Shown here: positions 4,813-12,290 of the stretch, one piece after another
How positions within the stretch are numbered: the first letter of the stretch is position 1
How the letters are laid out: every line of letters begins with the position of its first letter
Position numbers and translations under genes: made by a program
Source: CAYSLC01 sp964431545
GTDB lineage: Bacteria > Desulfobacterota > Desulfobacteria > Desulfobacterales > JAABSP01
DNA length: 12,664 nucleotides
Direction of reading: 5' to 3'
NCBI GenBank assembly: GCA_964431545.1
Contig: CAYSLC010000164.1
Coordinates: 1-12,664, forward strand
Notes under the pieces: generated by a model
The model's input: only the letters and a program-made list of their open reading frames with translations
What the model was told of the DNA's origin: nothing
The model's database searches: none

Positions 4813-6363
4813 ATGATTCAATACGAAGCGACGCTCGAGACACTGGAAAAGATGCGTGCCGAGTCGATGGCCGCCGGGGGAGAAAAGAGGATCGACGCCC
4901 AGCACGGTAAGGGCAAGCTTACGGCCCGGGAACGGATCGATCTGCTGCTCGACGACGGCTCCTTCGAGGAGTTCGATGTGCTCAAAACCGGGCGGGGGGG
5001 CGCGCTGGGCGATGAGGGGCTTTTCCCCGGCGACGGGGTCATCGCGGGACACGGGAACATCGACGGCCGCGAGGTCTTCGTGTTCAGCCAGGATTTCACC
5101 GTGATCGGGGGATCGCTGGGCGAGGCCCATTCCCAAAAAATCTGCAAGGTCATGGACATGGCGGTGAGGGTGGGCGCGCCGATCATCGGCCTGAACGACT
5201 CGGGCGGGGCCCGCATCCAGGAGGGGGTGGATGCGCTGGCGGCCTACGGCGAGATCTTTCACCGCAACGTCAGGGCCAGCGGGGTGGTGCCCCAGATCTC
5301 CTGCATCATGGGGCCCTGTGCCGGGGGCGCGGTCTACAGCCCCTCCATCACCGATTTCACCTTCATGGTGCGCAGATCGTCCTATATGTTCGTTACAGGA
5401 CCGAGCGTGGTCAAGACGGTGACCCACCAGGAGATCACCGCCGAAGAGCTGGGCGGCGCCCGGATCCATGCCGATAAAAGCGGCGTGGCGCACTTCACCG
5501 CACAAAACGATATCCTGTGCCTTCGGGAGATCCGGCGCCTGATCAGCTATCTGCCCTCAAACAACCGGCAGCGGGCCCCCATCCTCGATCTGCGGGACCC
5601 GTCGGACCGCATCGATCCGGCGCTCGACCACCTCGTGCCCGAGAACCCCAACCAGACCTATGACATGAACGTGCTGATCTACAGCATACTGGATGGCGCC
5701 GAATTCATGGAGGTCCAGCCGGAATTCGCCCGCAATATCATCTGCGGTTTCGGGCGGCTGGGGGGGCAGGCCGTGGGTCTGGTGGCCAACCAGCCGGCCG
5801 TGCTGGCGGGTGTGCTGGATACCGAAGCATCCTTCAAGGCGGGGCGTTTCGTCCGCTTTTGCGACGCCTTCAACATTCCCCTCGTCGCCCTGGTCGATGT
5901 CCCCGGTTTCATGCCCGGCCCCGACCAGGAGCACGGCGGCATCATCCGGCACGGCGCCAAACTGCTCTATGCGTTCACCGAGGCCACGGTGCCGCGCATC
6001 AGCGTGATCGTGCGAAAGGCATACGGGGGTGCGTACCTGGTGATGAACTCCAAGCATATCCACTGTGACGTGAATTACGCCTGGCCCACGGCGGAAATCG
6101 CGGTGATGGGGCCCAAGGGCGCGGCGGAAGTGATCTACCGCCGTGAAATCCAGTCGGCCCAGGATCCGGAGGCGGTGCTGAACGAAAAAATGGCGCATTA
6201 CCGCCGCGCCTTCGCCAATCCCTTTCTGGCGGCCCGGCGGGGGTACATCGATGACGTGATTTTCCCAAGGAACACGCGCCAGCGGTTGATCCGGACGCTG
6301 CAAGTCCTCGAGAGCAAGGAGGCCAAAGGACCCCATCGCAAACACGGAAACATTCCCCTGTGA
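4813..6363 (+). CDS. Acyl-CoA carboxylase, carboxyltransferase (beta) subunit, PccB-like
   Basis: The 516-residue subunit starts at ATG 4813 behind GAAGGA (4801-4806); an in-frame extension to 4762 is not protein-like. It has the two crotonase-fold halves of biotin-dependent carboxyltransferases. The N half contains LNDSGGARIQEGVDALAAYG and GPCAGGAVYSP (from residue 167). The C half contains LVDVPGFMPGPDQEHGGIIR, then KAYGGAYLVMNSKH (from residue 402) and YAWPTAEIAVMGPKGA. The paired GG-A motifs (171-173 and 405-407) form the oxyanion holes. It moves the carboxyl group from carboxybiotin to the alpha carbon of an acyl-CoA, with the alpha subunit encoded next. Propionyl-CoA carboxylases have Asp in GGAYDVM, a residue shown in Streptomyces PccB to control substrate choice; here it is L409. 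Propionyl-CoA is therefore uncertain, and acetyl-CoA or another acyl-CoA is possible. Length is normal for the family. Confidence 0.93.
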   Translation: MIQYEATLETLEKMRAESMAAGGEKRIDAQHGKGKLTARERIDLLLDDGSFEEFDVLKTGRGGALGDEGLFPGDGVIAGHGNIDGREVFVFSQDFTVIGGSLGEAHSQKICKVMDMAVRVGAPIIGLNDSGGARIQEGVDALAAYGEIFHRNVRASGVVPQISCIMGPCAGGAVYSPSITDFTFMVRRSSYMFVTGPSVVKTVTHQEITAEELGGARIHADKSGVAHFTAQNDILCLREIRRLISYLPSNNRQRAPILDLRDPSDRIDPALDHLVPENPNQTYDMNVLIYSILDGAEFMEVQPEFARNIICGFGRLGGQAVGLVANQPAVLAGVLDTEASFKAGRFVRFCDAFNIPLVALVDVPGFMPGPDQEHGGIIRHGAKLLYAFTEATVPRISVIVRKAYGGAYLVMNSKHIHCDVNYAWPTAEIAVMGPKGAAEVIYRREIQSAQDPEAVLNEKMAHYRRAFANPFLAARRGYIDDVIFPRNTRQRLIRTLQVLESKEAKGPHRKHGNIPL

Positions 6364-6371
6364 GGTATGCC

Positions 6372-8390
6372 ATGTTCGAGAGAATCCTGATTGCCAACCG
6401 CGGCGAAATCGCCGTGCGCATCATCCGCACCTGCAAACAGATGGGCGTCGCCACCGTGGCGGTCTACTCCGACGCGGACGGCCGCAGCCTCTACCGGCAA
6501 CTGGCCGATACGGCCGTCCACATCGGCGACTCCCCCGCCCGGGAGTCCTACCTCGACCCGGAGAAGATCATCTCCGCGGCGCTGTCCACCGGCTGCCAGG
6601 CGGTTCATCCGGGGTACGGGTTCCTCTCGGAAAACGCGAACTTCGCCCGGGCCGTGGAAGCCGCGGGATTGACGTTCATCGGTCCCACGGCAACCGCGAT
6701 CGCTTTGATGGGCGACAAGATCGCCTCCAAGGAGCTGGCTGTCCGGGCCGGTGTGCCGGTCATCCCCGGCCACGCGGATGCCCTCCATGAGGACGGCAAT
6801 GCCCTGTCCATCGCCGAAAGCATCGGCTACCCGGTGTTGATCAAGCCCGCGGCCGGCGGGGGCGGCAAGGGCATGCGGATCGTGCCGGGTCCCGAACAGA
6901 TGGAGGCGGCGCTGGCGGCCAGCCGTCAGGAGACCCGCAAGGCCTTCAACGACGGCAGAATCTTCATGGAGCGCTACATCGAACGGCCCCGCCACGTGGA
7001 GATCCAGGTTCTGGCCGACACCCACGGCAATGTCATCCACCTGGGCGAGAGGGAGTGTTCCATCCAAAGGCGCTACCAGAAGATCATCGAGGAATCGCCC
7101 TCTCCGGGGGTGGGCCCGGAGCTGAGGGAGCGCATGGGCAAGGCCGCCCGCGACCTTGCCCGCAAGGCCGATTATGTCAACGCCGGCACGGTGGAATTCG
7201 TCATGGACGAACGGGGCGGGTTCTATTTTCTGGAGATGAACACCCGCCTGCAGGTGGAGCATCCGGTGACCGAAATGGTGACCGGCCGGGACCTGGTGGA
7301 GCTTCAGCTGCGGATCGCCGCGGGGGAGCCGCTGCCCTTCGATCAGGCGGGGATCACCTTTGCGGGATCGGCCATGGAGGCCCGCATCTGTGCCGAGGAC
7401 CCGGCCAGGGAGTTCATGCCGGCCACCGGGATGATCACCCGATACGCGGAACCCCGGGGCCGCTCGGTGCGGGTGGACAGCGGCGTGGGCGCGGGCAGCA
7501 AGATCGGGGTCTACTACGATTCCATGCTGGCCAAGGTCATCTGTCACGGCAGAGACAGGGAGGCGGCGCGGGCCAGCCTGGTGGAGGCGCTCAACGGGTA
7601 TCACATCGAAGGCATCATCACCAATGTCGATTTCGTCAACAGCGTGTTGTGCCACCCGGCATTCATCAGGGGCGATCTGGACACCGGGTTCATCGAACGC
7701 CATTTCGACGGCGCACAGCCCCTGGGCCCGGCCGATGACCGGCCCCTCAAGCTGTCGGCGATAGCGGCGGCCCTGATCTACCATGCACGCGGCATGGCCG
7801 TTCGGGAATCGGTGAGCCCGATGGTCTCCCGCATCGGCGGGAGCCGGGGCACGGGCGGCCTCCATCGATATTTCATCCGGTCCGGGACCGACGAATATGA
7901 AGTCACGGTGGAGAGCGGATCCACGGATCGAATCTGGTCGGTTCATGTCGACGGAGAAGGGTTTACGGTGGAAACGCCCGATTTCGAGTTTTACCGGCGC
8001 CGTCTGAAACTCAACATCGACGGCCGCGTCCATCGTTTTCGGCTGCGCGTCGACCATTCGTTCTTCTGGATTTCCTTTTGCGGCCTGACCCGGTTGTTCG
8101 AAATCTACAGCCCCAAAGAGTGGACCTTGCTCCGGCATATGCCGCGGACCGAGGAGCATCGGCCCTCCAACGAGCTTCAGTGCCCGATGCCGGGGCTGGT
8201 GGTGGATGTGCTCGTAACCGGCGGGGATCGCGTGTACCGGGGACAGAACCTGATCGTACTGGAATCCATGAAAATGGAGACCGGCGTCGCATCGCCGGTG
8301 GACGGGGTGATCGCCGATGTACTGGCCACTGTCGGAAAAGCGGTGGAGGCCGGGGACGTGCTGGTTCGGTTCGTGGAAAACTACTCCTGA
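6372..8390 (+). CDS. Acyl-CoA carboxylase alpha subunit: biotin carboxylase fused to biotin carboxyl carrier
   Basis: I chose ATG 6372, which gives the conserved start MFERILIANRGEIAVRI and 672 residues; a GTG at 6360 would overlap the previous stop and add four residues. Residues 1-450 are biotin carboxylase: the ATP-grasp glycine loop is GGGGKGMRIV (162-171), with VIHLGERECSIQRRYQK (221-237) and EMNTRLQVEHPVTE (288-301) carrying the metal and bicarbonate site residues. About 500-600 is a beta-rich linker (BT-like, which docks the carboxyltransferase in propionyl-CoA carboxylases). Residues about 605-671 are the biotinyl domain, with ESMKMET and biotin lysine K634. The enzyme uses ATP and bicarbonate to carboxylate its own biotin and passes CO2 to the neighbouring beta subunit. 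The 8-nt gap to the beta gene indicates one transcript. No truncation or missing catalytic residue is seen. Confidence 0.95.
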   Translation: MFERILIANRGEIAVRIIRTCKQMGVATVAVYSDADGRSLYRQLADTAVHIGDSPARESYLDPEKIISAALSTGCQAVHPGYGFLSENANFARAVEAAGLTFIGPTATAIALMGDKIASKELAVRAGVPVIPGHADALHEDGNALSIAESIGYPVLIKPAAGGGGKGMRIVPGPEQMEAALAASRQETRKAFNDGRIFMERYIERPRHVEIQVLADTHGNVIHLGERECSIQRRYQKIIEESPSPGVGPELRERMGKAARDLARKADYVNAGTVEFVMDERGGFYFLEMNTRLQVEHPVTEMVTGRDLVELQLRIAAGEPLPFDQAGITFAGSAMEARICAEDPAREFMPATGMITRYAEPRGRSVRVDSGVGAGSKIGVYYDSMLAKVICHGRDREAARASLVEALNGYHIEGIITNVDFVNSVLCHPAFIRGDLDTGFIERHFDGAQPLGPADDRPLKLSAIAAALIYHARGMAVRESVSPMVSRIGGSRGTGGLHRYFIRSGTDEYEVTVESGSTDRIWSVHVDGEGFTVETPDFEFYRRRLKLNIDGRVHRFRLRVDHSFFWISFCGLTRLFEIYSPKEWTLLRHMPRTEEHRPSNELQCPMPGLVVDVLVTGGDRVYRGQNLIVLESMKMETGVASPVDGVIADVLATVGKAVEAGDVLVRFVENYS

Positions 8391-8427
8391 AAGTCAAACT
8401 TCGTATAAAAAGAAAGGATTATGGATC

Positions 8428-8673
8428 ATGGAAACGTCTCCATTTTTTCTCGAAAACCAGAACAGGGCAAACCGAAACATTTCCCTCATGGTTTATCAGT
8501 TTATCTGCACGGACAGCGTCTGCGCGGAGAAGGAGGGCGGGGTATTTCAGATGGAGGTTCCCTTTGAAGCCATTATGGATGAAAAGAATATGGCGATGAC
8601 CTTCTGCCGGAGATGCGGGAAACCCTTGCACATCGAACAGAGGCCGCGGATAAAGGCCCGCGGCGGAGAATAA
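8428..8673 (+). CDS. Small four-cysteine (zinc-ribbon-like) protein, unknown function
   Basis: An 81-residue protein starts at ATG 8428, with AAAGGA at 8413-8418. C27 and C32 (CTDSVC) and C60 and C63 (CRRC, followed by GKPL) make two cysteine pairs about 28 residues apart, fitting a small zinc ribbon or rubredoxin-like knuckle. Between them lies QMEVPFEAIMDEKNMAMTF; the N-terminal 20 residues are polar. There is no signal peptide or membrane segment. I do not recognise the family. The start lies 37 nt after the carboxylase alpha gene, so it is probably cotranscribed and may be an accessory to that enzyme or simply a passenger; this is inference. Codon use and composition are slightly more A/T-rich than the flanking genes. 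Confidence 0.7.
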   Translation: METSPFFLENQNRANRNISLMVYQFICTDSVCAEKEGGVFQMEVPFEAIMDEKNMAMTFCRRCGKPLHIEQRPRIKARGGE

Positions 8674-8779
8674 GGTGCTTTATGCGCCGGAAAAAAAATG
8701 ACAGAACAGACCTTTGCCTGGTAATCTACGGAGGAGGTCGACAGGAACGTAGGGTTGAAGAAAGGAGAGAGGGCGCCCA

Positions 8780-9346
8780 ATGAAAGAGATACTGGTCGAA
8801 CAGATCATGGTTCCCCTCGAGGAGTATGCATCCATCCACCGGGATGCCAATCTCTTCGAGGCGGTCCTGGCCCTGGAAAAGGCCCAGATGGAATACCGCC
8901 GGCCCGATACGCTGTATCCGCACCGGGCCATTCTGGTCTATGACGACGACGGGAAGATCGTCGGAAAACTCAGCCAGCTCGATATCATCAGAGCACTGGA
9001 ACCCAAGTACCGCAAGGCCACCTCGGACAAAGACGGCCGCATCGTGGCCAGCGGGTTCAGCCAGGACTTCCTCCACGCCATGGTGCAGCAATTCGCGCTG
9101 TGGGACAAACCGCTGAGCGACATCTGCAAAAAGGCGACCCGGATGAAGGCCCGGGACTGCATGTATATTCCCGAAGAGGGCGAATACGTCCAGGCCGATG
9201 CCACCCTGGCGCTGGCCATGCATCAACTGGTCATGGGACACCACCAGTCGCTGCTGGTGACCCGGGGCCGCGACATCGTGGGCGTCCTGCGTCTCACGGA
9301 CGTTTTCACCCAAATCCTCGAATCCATGAAGGCCTGCAACCTGTAG
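8780..9346 (+). CDS. CBS-pair (Bateman) regulatory protein
   Basis: The 188-residue soluble protein starts at ATG 8780 after a purine-rich site (AAAGGAGAGAGGG, 8761-8773). Residues 6-75 are the first CBS motif, starting VEQIMVPLEEYASI and closing with AILVYDDDGKIVGKLSQLDI-IRAL. Residues about 113-182 are the second, with LSDICKKATRMKARDCMYIP and SLLVTRGRDIVGVLRLTDVF. About 35 residues between them (76-112) form a helical linker. CBS pairs usually bind AMP, ATP or other adenosyl ligands and report energy state, but no ligand residue is certain here. There is no attached catalytic domain, so it likely acts on a partner. The receiver gene follows 61 nt later and the SLC13 carrier after that, which points to control of transport or of the signalling chain for it (inference). 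Confidence 0.85.
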   Translation: MKEILVEQIMVPLEEYASIHRDANLFEAVLALEKAQMEYRRPDTLYPHRAILVYDDDGKIVGKLSQLDIIRALEPKYRKATSDKDGRIVASGFSQDFLHAMVQQFALWDKPLSDICKKATRMKARDCMYIPEEGEYVQADATLALAMHQLVMGHHQSLLVTRGRDIVGVLRLTDVFTQILESMKACNL

Positions 9347-9376
9347 GCGCGGGCCGGCGGTCGCGGGAAACCGAAG

Positions 9377-9393
9377 GGGCGACACCATCGCCC
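9377..9393 (+). promoter_or_regulatory. Small hairpin just before the receiver gene's ribosome site
   Basis: GGGCGA (9377-9382) pairs with TCGCCC (9388-9393) around a 5-nt loop, 3 nt upstream of the AGGAGG site at 9397-9402. It could tune translation or mRNA stability between the CBS and receiver genes. A stem of this size can arise by chance in GC-rich DNA. Confidence 0.25.
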
Positions 9394-9407
9394 ATCAGGA
9401 GGATTTC

Positions 9408-9851
9408 ATGAAAATCAGAGTATTACTGGTCGATGATGAACAAGAGTTCGTGGAACAGCTCTCCGAGCGTTTGAAACTCCGGGATTATGACGTCACCGCG
9501 GTGTACAGCGGCGAAGAGGCCGTGGAAAAGATCCGGCAGTACCTCTTCGACGTGGTCATCCTCGACGTTTCGATGCCCGGGATGGACGGAATCGAAACCC
9601 TCAAGAACATCAAGTCCATCCGTCCCCTGACCGAGGTCATCATGCTCACCGGCCACGCCACCGTCGAATCGGCCATCGAGGGCATGAGACTCGGGGCCTT
9701 CGATTACCTCATGAAACCCACGGAAATCGAGAAGCTGACGGAAAAAATCGACAACGCCCACCAGCGCAAGGCGGAACAGGATGAACGGATCCGGATGGCC
9801 AAAGCCCAACGGTATGCCATCTCCCCGCGCTCGGCGCTGGATGACAAGTAG
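9408..9851 (+). CDS. Stand-alone receiver-domain response regulator
   Basis: This is a 147-residue protein with AGGAGG at 9397-9402 and a 5-nt spacer. A single CheY-like receiver domain fills residues 2-120: acidic pair D9-D10 (LLVDDEQE), phosphoacceptor D53 in VVILDVSMPGMDG, switch threonine T81 (IMLTGHAT), and K103 in YLMKPTE. All phosphorylation-site residues are present. Residues 121-147 are a charged, helical tail ending SALDDK with no DNA-binding or enzymatic output domain. It therefore acts by protein contact or as a phosphate relay. No histidine kinase is encoded in the window. Its place between a CBS protein and an SLC13 carrier suggests that it modulates that transporter or belongs to a kinase encoded outside the window (inference). 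Confidence 0.93.
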   Translation: MKIRVLLVDDEQEFVEQLSERLKLRDYDVTAVYSGEEAVEKIRQYLFDVVILDVSMPGMDGIETLKNIKSIRPLTEVIMLTGHATVESAIEGMRLGAFDYLMKPTEIEKLTEKIDNAHQRKAEQDERIRMAKAQRYAISPRSALDDK

Positions 9852-9958
9852 CGCCGTTTTTTCGGCAAGCCGGCGGTCGATGCGCCCGGGGAAGATCCCG
9901 CGGCGGACGGTTGCTCGATGGGTACGGATTCTGATCTGAACAAGAGGAGTTTGCGGAA

Positions 9959-11596
9959 ATGAGTCACGATATCGATATCACCAGCGAAGGCGGCGGCATC
10001 CTCGCCAACAAGACCTTCTGGCTCGTACTGGGTATAGTAATTTTTCTCATCGTCGGGTTTGCGCTCCCCACCCCCCAAAGCCTGATCCAGGTGGTGACGG
10101 AGCACGGGGTGGCCGATCAGTTGATGGCCTGGGGCCTGGCCGACACCGTCGAGGGGGCCGCCGGCAAGACGATGCTGGTGCTCGGCATCATCCCCATGGC
10201 CGTCATCTTTTTCGCCACCGAGGCGATTCCCATCGGATTGACCGGCATCCTGATGCCGTTTCTCGCCTATTTCCTCGGCCTGCTCCCCCGTCCCATGGTC
10301 GGCAAGACCTTTGCCGGAGACGCGCCCCTGTTCCTGCTGGGGGTGCTCGCCATGGGGGTGGCGGTCGTCGACGTGGGCCTCCACAAGCGGCTCGCCTCCT
10401 GGATCCTCGGCTGGACCCGGGGCTTCTACACGCCGATCTTCGTCCTGTGCGTCAGCATGGCGGTCATCGGCTCGTTCATCTCCGCCCACGCCATGTGCGC
10501 GTTTATGACGCCGGTCATGATGGCCGTCTATTTCGGCGTGGCATCGGCCAACAGCCCCGAGGGCCGGGTGGAGCACGACGCGAACCTGGCCAAATTCCTC
10601 CTCTTCACCCTCTGTTTCGCCCTGAACGTGGGCGGGGTCGGTTCCCCCGCGGCCGGGGGCCGGAACGTGATCATGATGGGGTTCTGGGAGGGCTATGACG
10701 TCCCCATGAAGTTTTTCACCTGGATGAAGTACGGCTTTCCCATGGTCCCCATCCTGGGGGTCGTGGTGGCCGTCTACATGATCCTCTTCTTCGGCCGGGG
10801 CCTGAAGTACAGGGACCTGACCCCCGGGTTGGCGGCGATCCAGAACGAAAATCGGAAGATGGGGCGGATGAAGTACGATGAATATGTCACCTTCGGCATG
10901 CTCATCGCCATCCTGCTCCTCTGGATCTTCGCCAGCGGCTCCCTGGGCCTGGGCGGCCCGGCCCTGCTGGCGCTCCTCATCCCCGTGGTCTTCGGGACCA
11001 CCAACTGGCACAAGATTCTGGGGGGCATCTCCTGGGATGCCTGGTTCATGTACTGCGGCGCCCTGACCCTCGGCGCCATGCTGAAGGAGAGCGGCGCGGC
11101 CCTGTGGCTGGCCCGAAGCGTCACCGAGATCCTGAGCTATGCCGGCATGAGCCAGGGATTCGGCCTGTGGGTCGGTCTCTCCACCTTCTCGGGTCTGATG
11201 ACCAACTTCATGTCCGACGCGGGCACCACCGCCCTGCTCGGCCCCATCGTCATCCCCATGGGGATCATGTCCGGCGTCTCCGCGGAGCCCTGGGCATCCG
11301 GCATGGCCGTGGCCTTCGCCACTTCCTTCGCCCATTTCCTCATCGTGGGGACCCCCAACAACGCCATCGTCTACGGCCTGGGCACCTATCCGGATACGGG
11401 GGAGCGGGCCATCCAGCCGGTCGACTTCATCAAATACGGCTTCGTGCTCTGGGTCCTCTCCCTGGTGATCGTCTGGTTCCTCGGGTTCATGTTGATGTAC
11501 AACATCGTCGGGTTCCCCGAGAACCTGCTGGAGACCGCGCGCCATGCCTTTGAGAGCGGCGCGGAGATTGCCGTCCCCGTGGATGCGGGCCATTAA
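9959..11596 (+). CDS. SLC13/DASS-family anion:Na+ symporter
   Basis: The 545-residue polytopic protein starts at ATG 9959 with AAGAGGAG at 9942-9949. I count about eleven to twelve hydrophobic segments, beginning at residues 20-36 and ending at about 494-516, plus a short cytoplasmic tail. The fold signature of the divalent anion:Na+ symporters appears twice. The first half has NVGGVGSPAAGGRNVIMMGF (223-242); the second has LMTNFMSDAGTTALLGPIVI (413-432) followed by HFLIVGTPNNAIVYGLG (459-475). The usual SNT-type tripeptides are altered to GSP and SDAGTT, and the first-half TPPN element reads GGRN. Family members import succinate, malate, other di- or tricarboxylates, sulfate or related anions; the substrate cannot be assigned here. 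It is the last gene of the CBS-receiver-carrier run, 107 nt after the receiver. Confidence 0.88.
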   Translation: MSHDIDITSEGGGILANKTFWLVLGIVIFLIVGFALPTPQSLIQVVTEHGVADQLMAWGLADTVEGAAGKTMLVLGIIPMAVIFFATEAIPIGLTGILMPFLAYFLGLLPRPMVGKTFAGDAPLFLLGVLAMGVAVVDVGLHKRLASWILGWTRGFYTPIFVLCVSMAVIGSFISAHAMCAFMTPVMMAVYFGVASANSPEGRVEHDANLAKFLLFTLCFALNVGGVGSPAAGGRNVIMMGFWEGYDVPMKFFTWMKYGFPMVPILGVVVAVYMILFFGRGLKYRDLTPGLAAIQNENRKMGRMKYDEYVTFGMLIAILLLWIFASGSLGLGGPALLALLIPVVFGTTNWHKILGGISWDAWFMYCGALTLGAMLKESGAALWLARSVTEILSYAGMSQGFGLWVGLSTFSGLMTNFMSDAGTTALLGPIVIPMGIMSGVSAEPWASGMAVAFATSFAHFLIVGTPNNAIVYGLGTYPDTGERAIQPVDFIKYGFVLWVLSLVIVWFLGFMLMYNIVGFPENLLETARHAFESGAEIAVPVDAGH

Positions 11597-11645
11597 GGCG
11601 CGGGCCATCAAGACGCGGACGGACGGTCCTTTATACGCCACCCCA

Positions 11646-11683
11646 ATCGTGCCCGGTCCCGGTCCCCCGGGGCCCGGCACGAT
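11646..11683. terminator. Long GC-rich hairpin after the SLC13 gene
   Basis: ATCGTGCC (11646-11653) pairs with GGCACGAT (11676-11683). After one C-C mismatch, GGTCCC (11655-11660) pairs with GGGGCC (11669-11674, one G-U) around an 8-nt loop. This is a stable 14-pair stem, 49 bp after the stop codon of the carrier gene. No T-tract follows on either strand, so it may protect the mRNA 3' end or aid termination; it is not a classical intrinsic terminator. Confidence 0.45.
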
Positions 11684-11706
11684 ATGACTTTCCGGGACGC
11701 CGGACC

Positions 11707-12126
11707 ATGACGCCGAAACGGAAAAGACCGATCTGGGTCTGGGCGATCGCCATCTTCTATTTCTGCACCGGCGCCATGACCCTGCTCTCCTTCTTTCACA
11801 TTCTCACGGCCCCGGTGGACCTGCCCGCCGGGGAGCTGGCCGCCATCCGGAGCCAGGCCGTGAGATGGACCCTGTTCGGCCTCCTGCCGGCCCTCAACGT
11901 CGCCGCCGCGATCAGCCTCTTTGCCATGCGCGGCATCGCCTTCCATCTGTTTTCCGCCGTTCTGGCCGCCGGCCTCGCCAACATCGGCCTCCACCTGCTC
12001 TTTTTCGACCTGGCCTCCCATATCCAGTCCGGGCCGGGCCTGATCGGCACCATCATCGGCTACGGCATCACGTTCACCGTCTGCATCTATACCTATCGGT
12101 TGAAAAAAAGCGGGGTTCTCGAATAG
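11707..12126 (+). CDS. Small four-helix integral membrane protein, unknown function
   Basis: A 139-residue hydrophobic protein starts at ATG 11707; only a weak ribosome site (GGGA, 11694-11697) precedes it. Four membrane segments are visible at about residues 9-33, 53-74, 77-101 and 109-131. The basic N-terminus (TPKRKR) and basic C-terminal end (YRLKKSG) predict both ends in the cytoplasm. A loop at 35-50 (APVDLPAGELAAIRSQ) lies between helices 1 and 2. I do not recognise a named family and see no catalytic or metal motif. It lies 110 nt after the carrier gene, behind a strong hairpin, so it may form a separate transcript. No function is proposed. Confidence 0.7.
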   Translation: MTPKRKRPIWVWAIAIFYFCTGAMTLLSFFHILTAPVDLPAGELAAIRSQAVRWTLFGLLPALNVAAAISLFAMRGIAFHLFSAVLAAGLANIGLHLLFFDLASHIQSGPGLIGTIIGYGITFTVCIYTYRLKKSGVLE

Positions 12127-12290
12127 CGCCGTTCCCGGTGCGAAGGGGGGTGGCGGCGCACATCTACGAGAGCCCGGAGGAGGCGAAGTCGATCATTCCG
12201 TCTTCACGTCCGTCTCGTTGAGTTTTTCCGTCAGCCAGAGGTGGATCAGGGTTTCCGGGAGGACGCCCTTTTTTCCCATATCCCTGCAAC
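12127..12290. other. Intergenic junction between convergent genes
   Basis: This stretch separates the membrane protein gene from the minus-strand TPR gene. It holds the broken CoA-transferase 3' end (12145-12188) and a 28-codon minus-strand ORF (12193-12279) beginning MGKKGVLPETLIHLWLTEKL, which looks protein-like but has only a weak ribosome site and no recognised family. No terminator with a T-tract is visible for either convergent gene. The content suggests a rearrangement scar. Confidence 0.5.
12145..12188 (+). repeat. Copy B of the 44-bp repeat: relic of a CoA-transferase 3' end
   Basis: It matches 3702-3745 in 43 of 44 positions in direct orientation. Read in frame it gives GVAAHIYESPEEAK, then diverges into SIIPSSRPSR before a TGA, in place of the normal QALGQ ending. 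No other part of a CoA-transferase gene is present upstream, where the membrane-protein gene ends at 12126. It is best read as the surviving tail of a second gene copy after deletion, or as a small segmental duplication. Confidence 0.85.

Noticed and set aside
4105..5505. A 466-codon minus-strand frame spanning the leader and carboxyltransferase
   Set aside because: It runs antisense through the promoter, terminator and carboxyltransferase motifs and shows no domain.
6198..8159. A 653-codon open frame on the minus strand
   Set aside because: It is antisense to the biotin carboxylase gene, whose motifs are unmistakable; the minus-strand translation has no family features.
9346..11606. GGCGCGGGCC shared just after the CBS and SLC13 stop codons
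   Set aside because: Ten GC-only bases recur easily by chance in this composition, and the flanks differ.
9704..11680. A 658-codon open frame on the minus strand
   Set aside because: It is antisense to the SLC13 gene, rich in Gly, His, Asp and Glu without a domain, and has no ribosome site. It is a GC-bias shadow.
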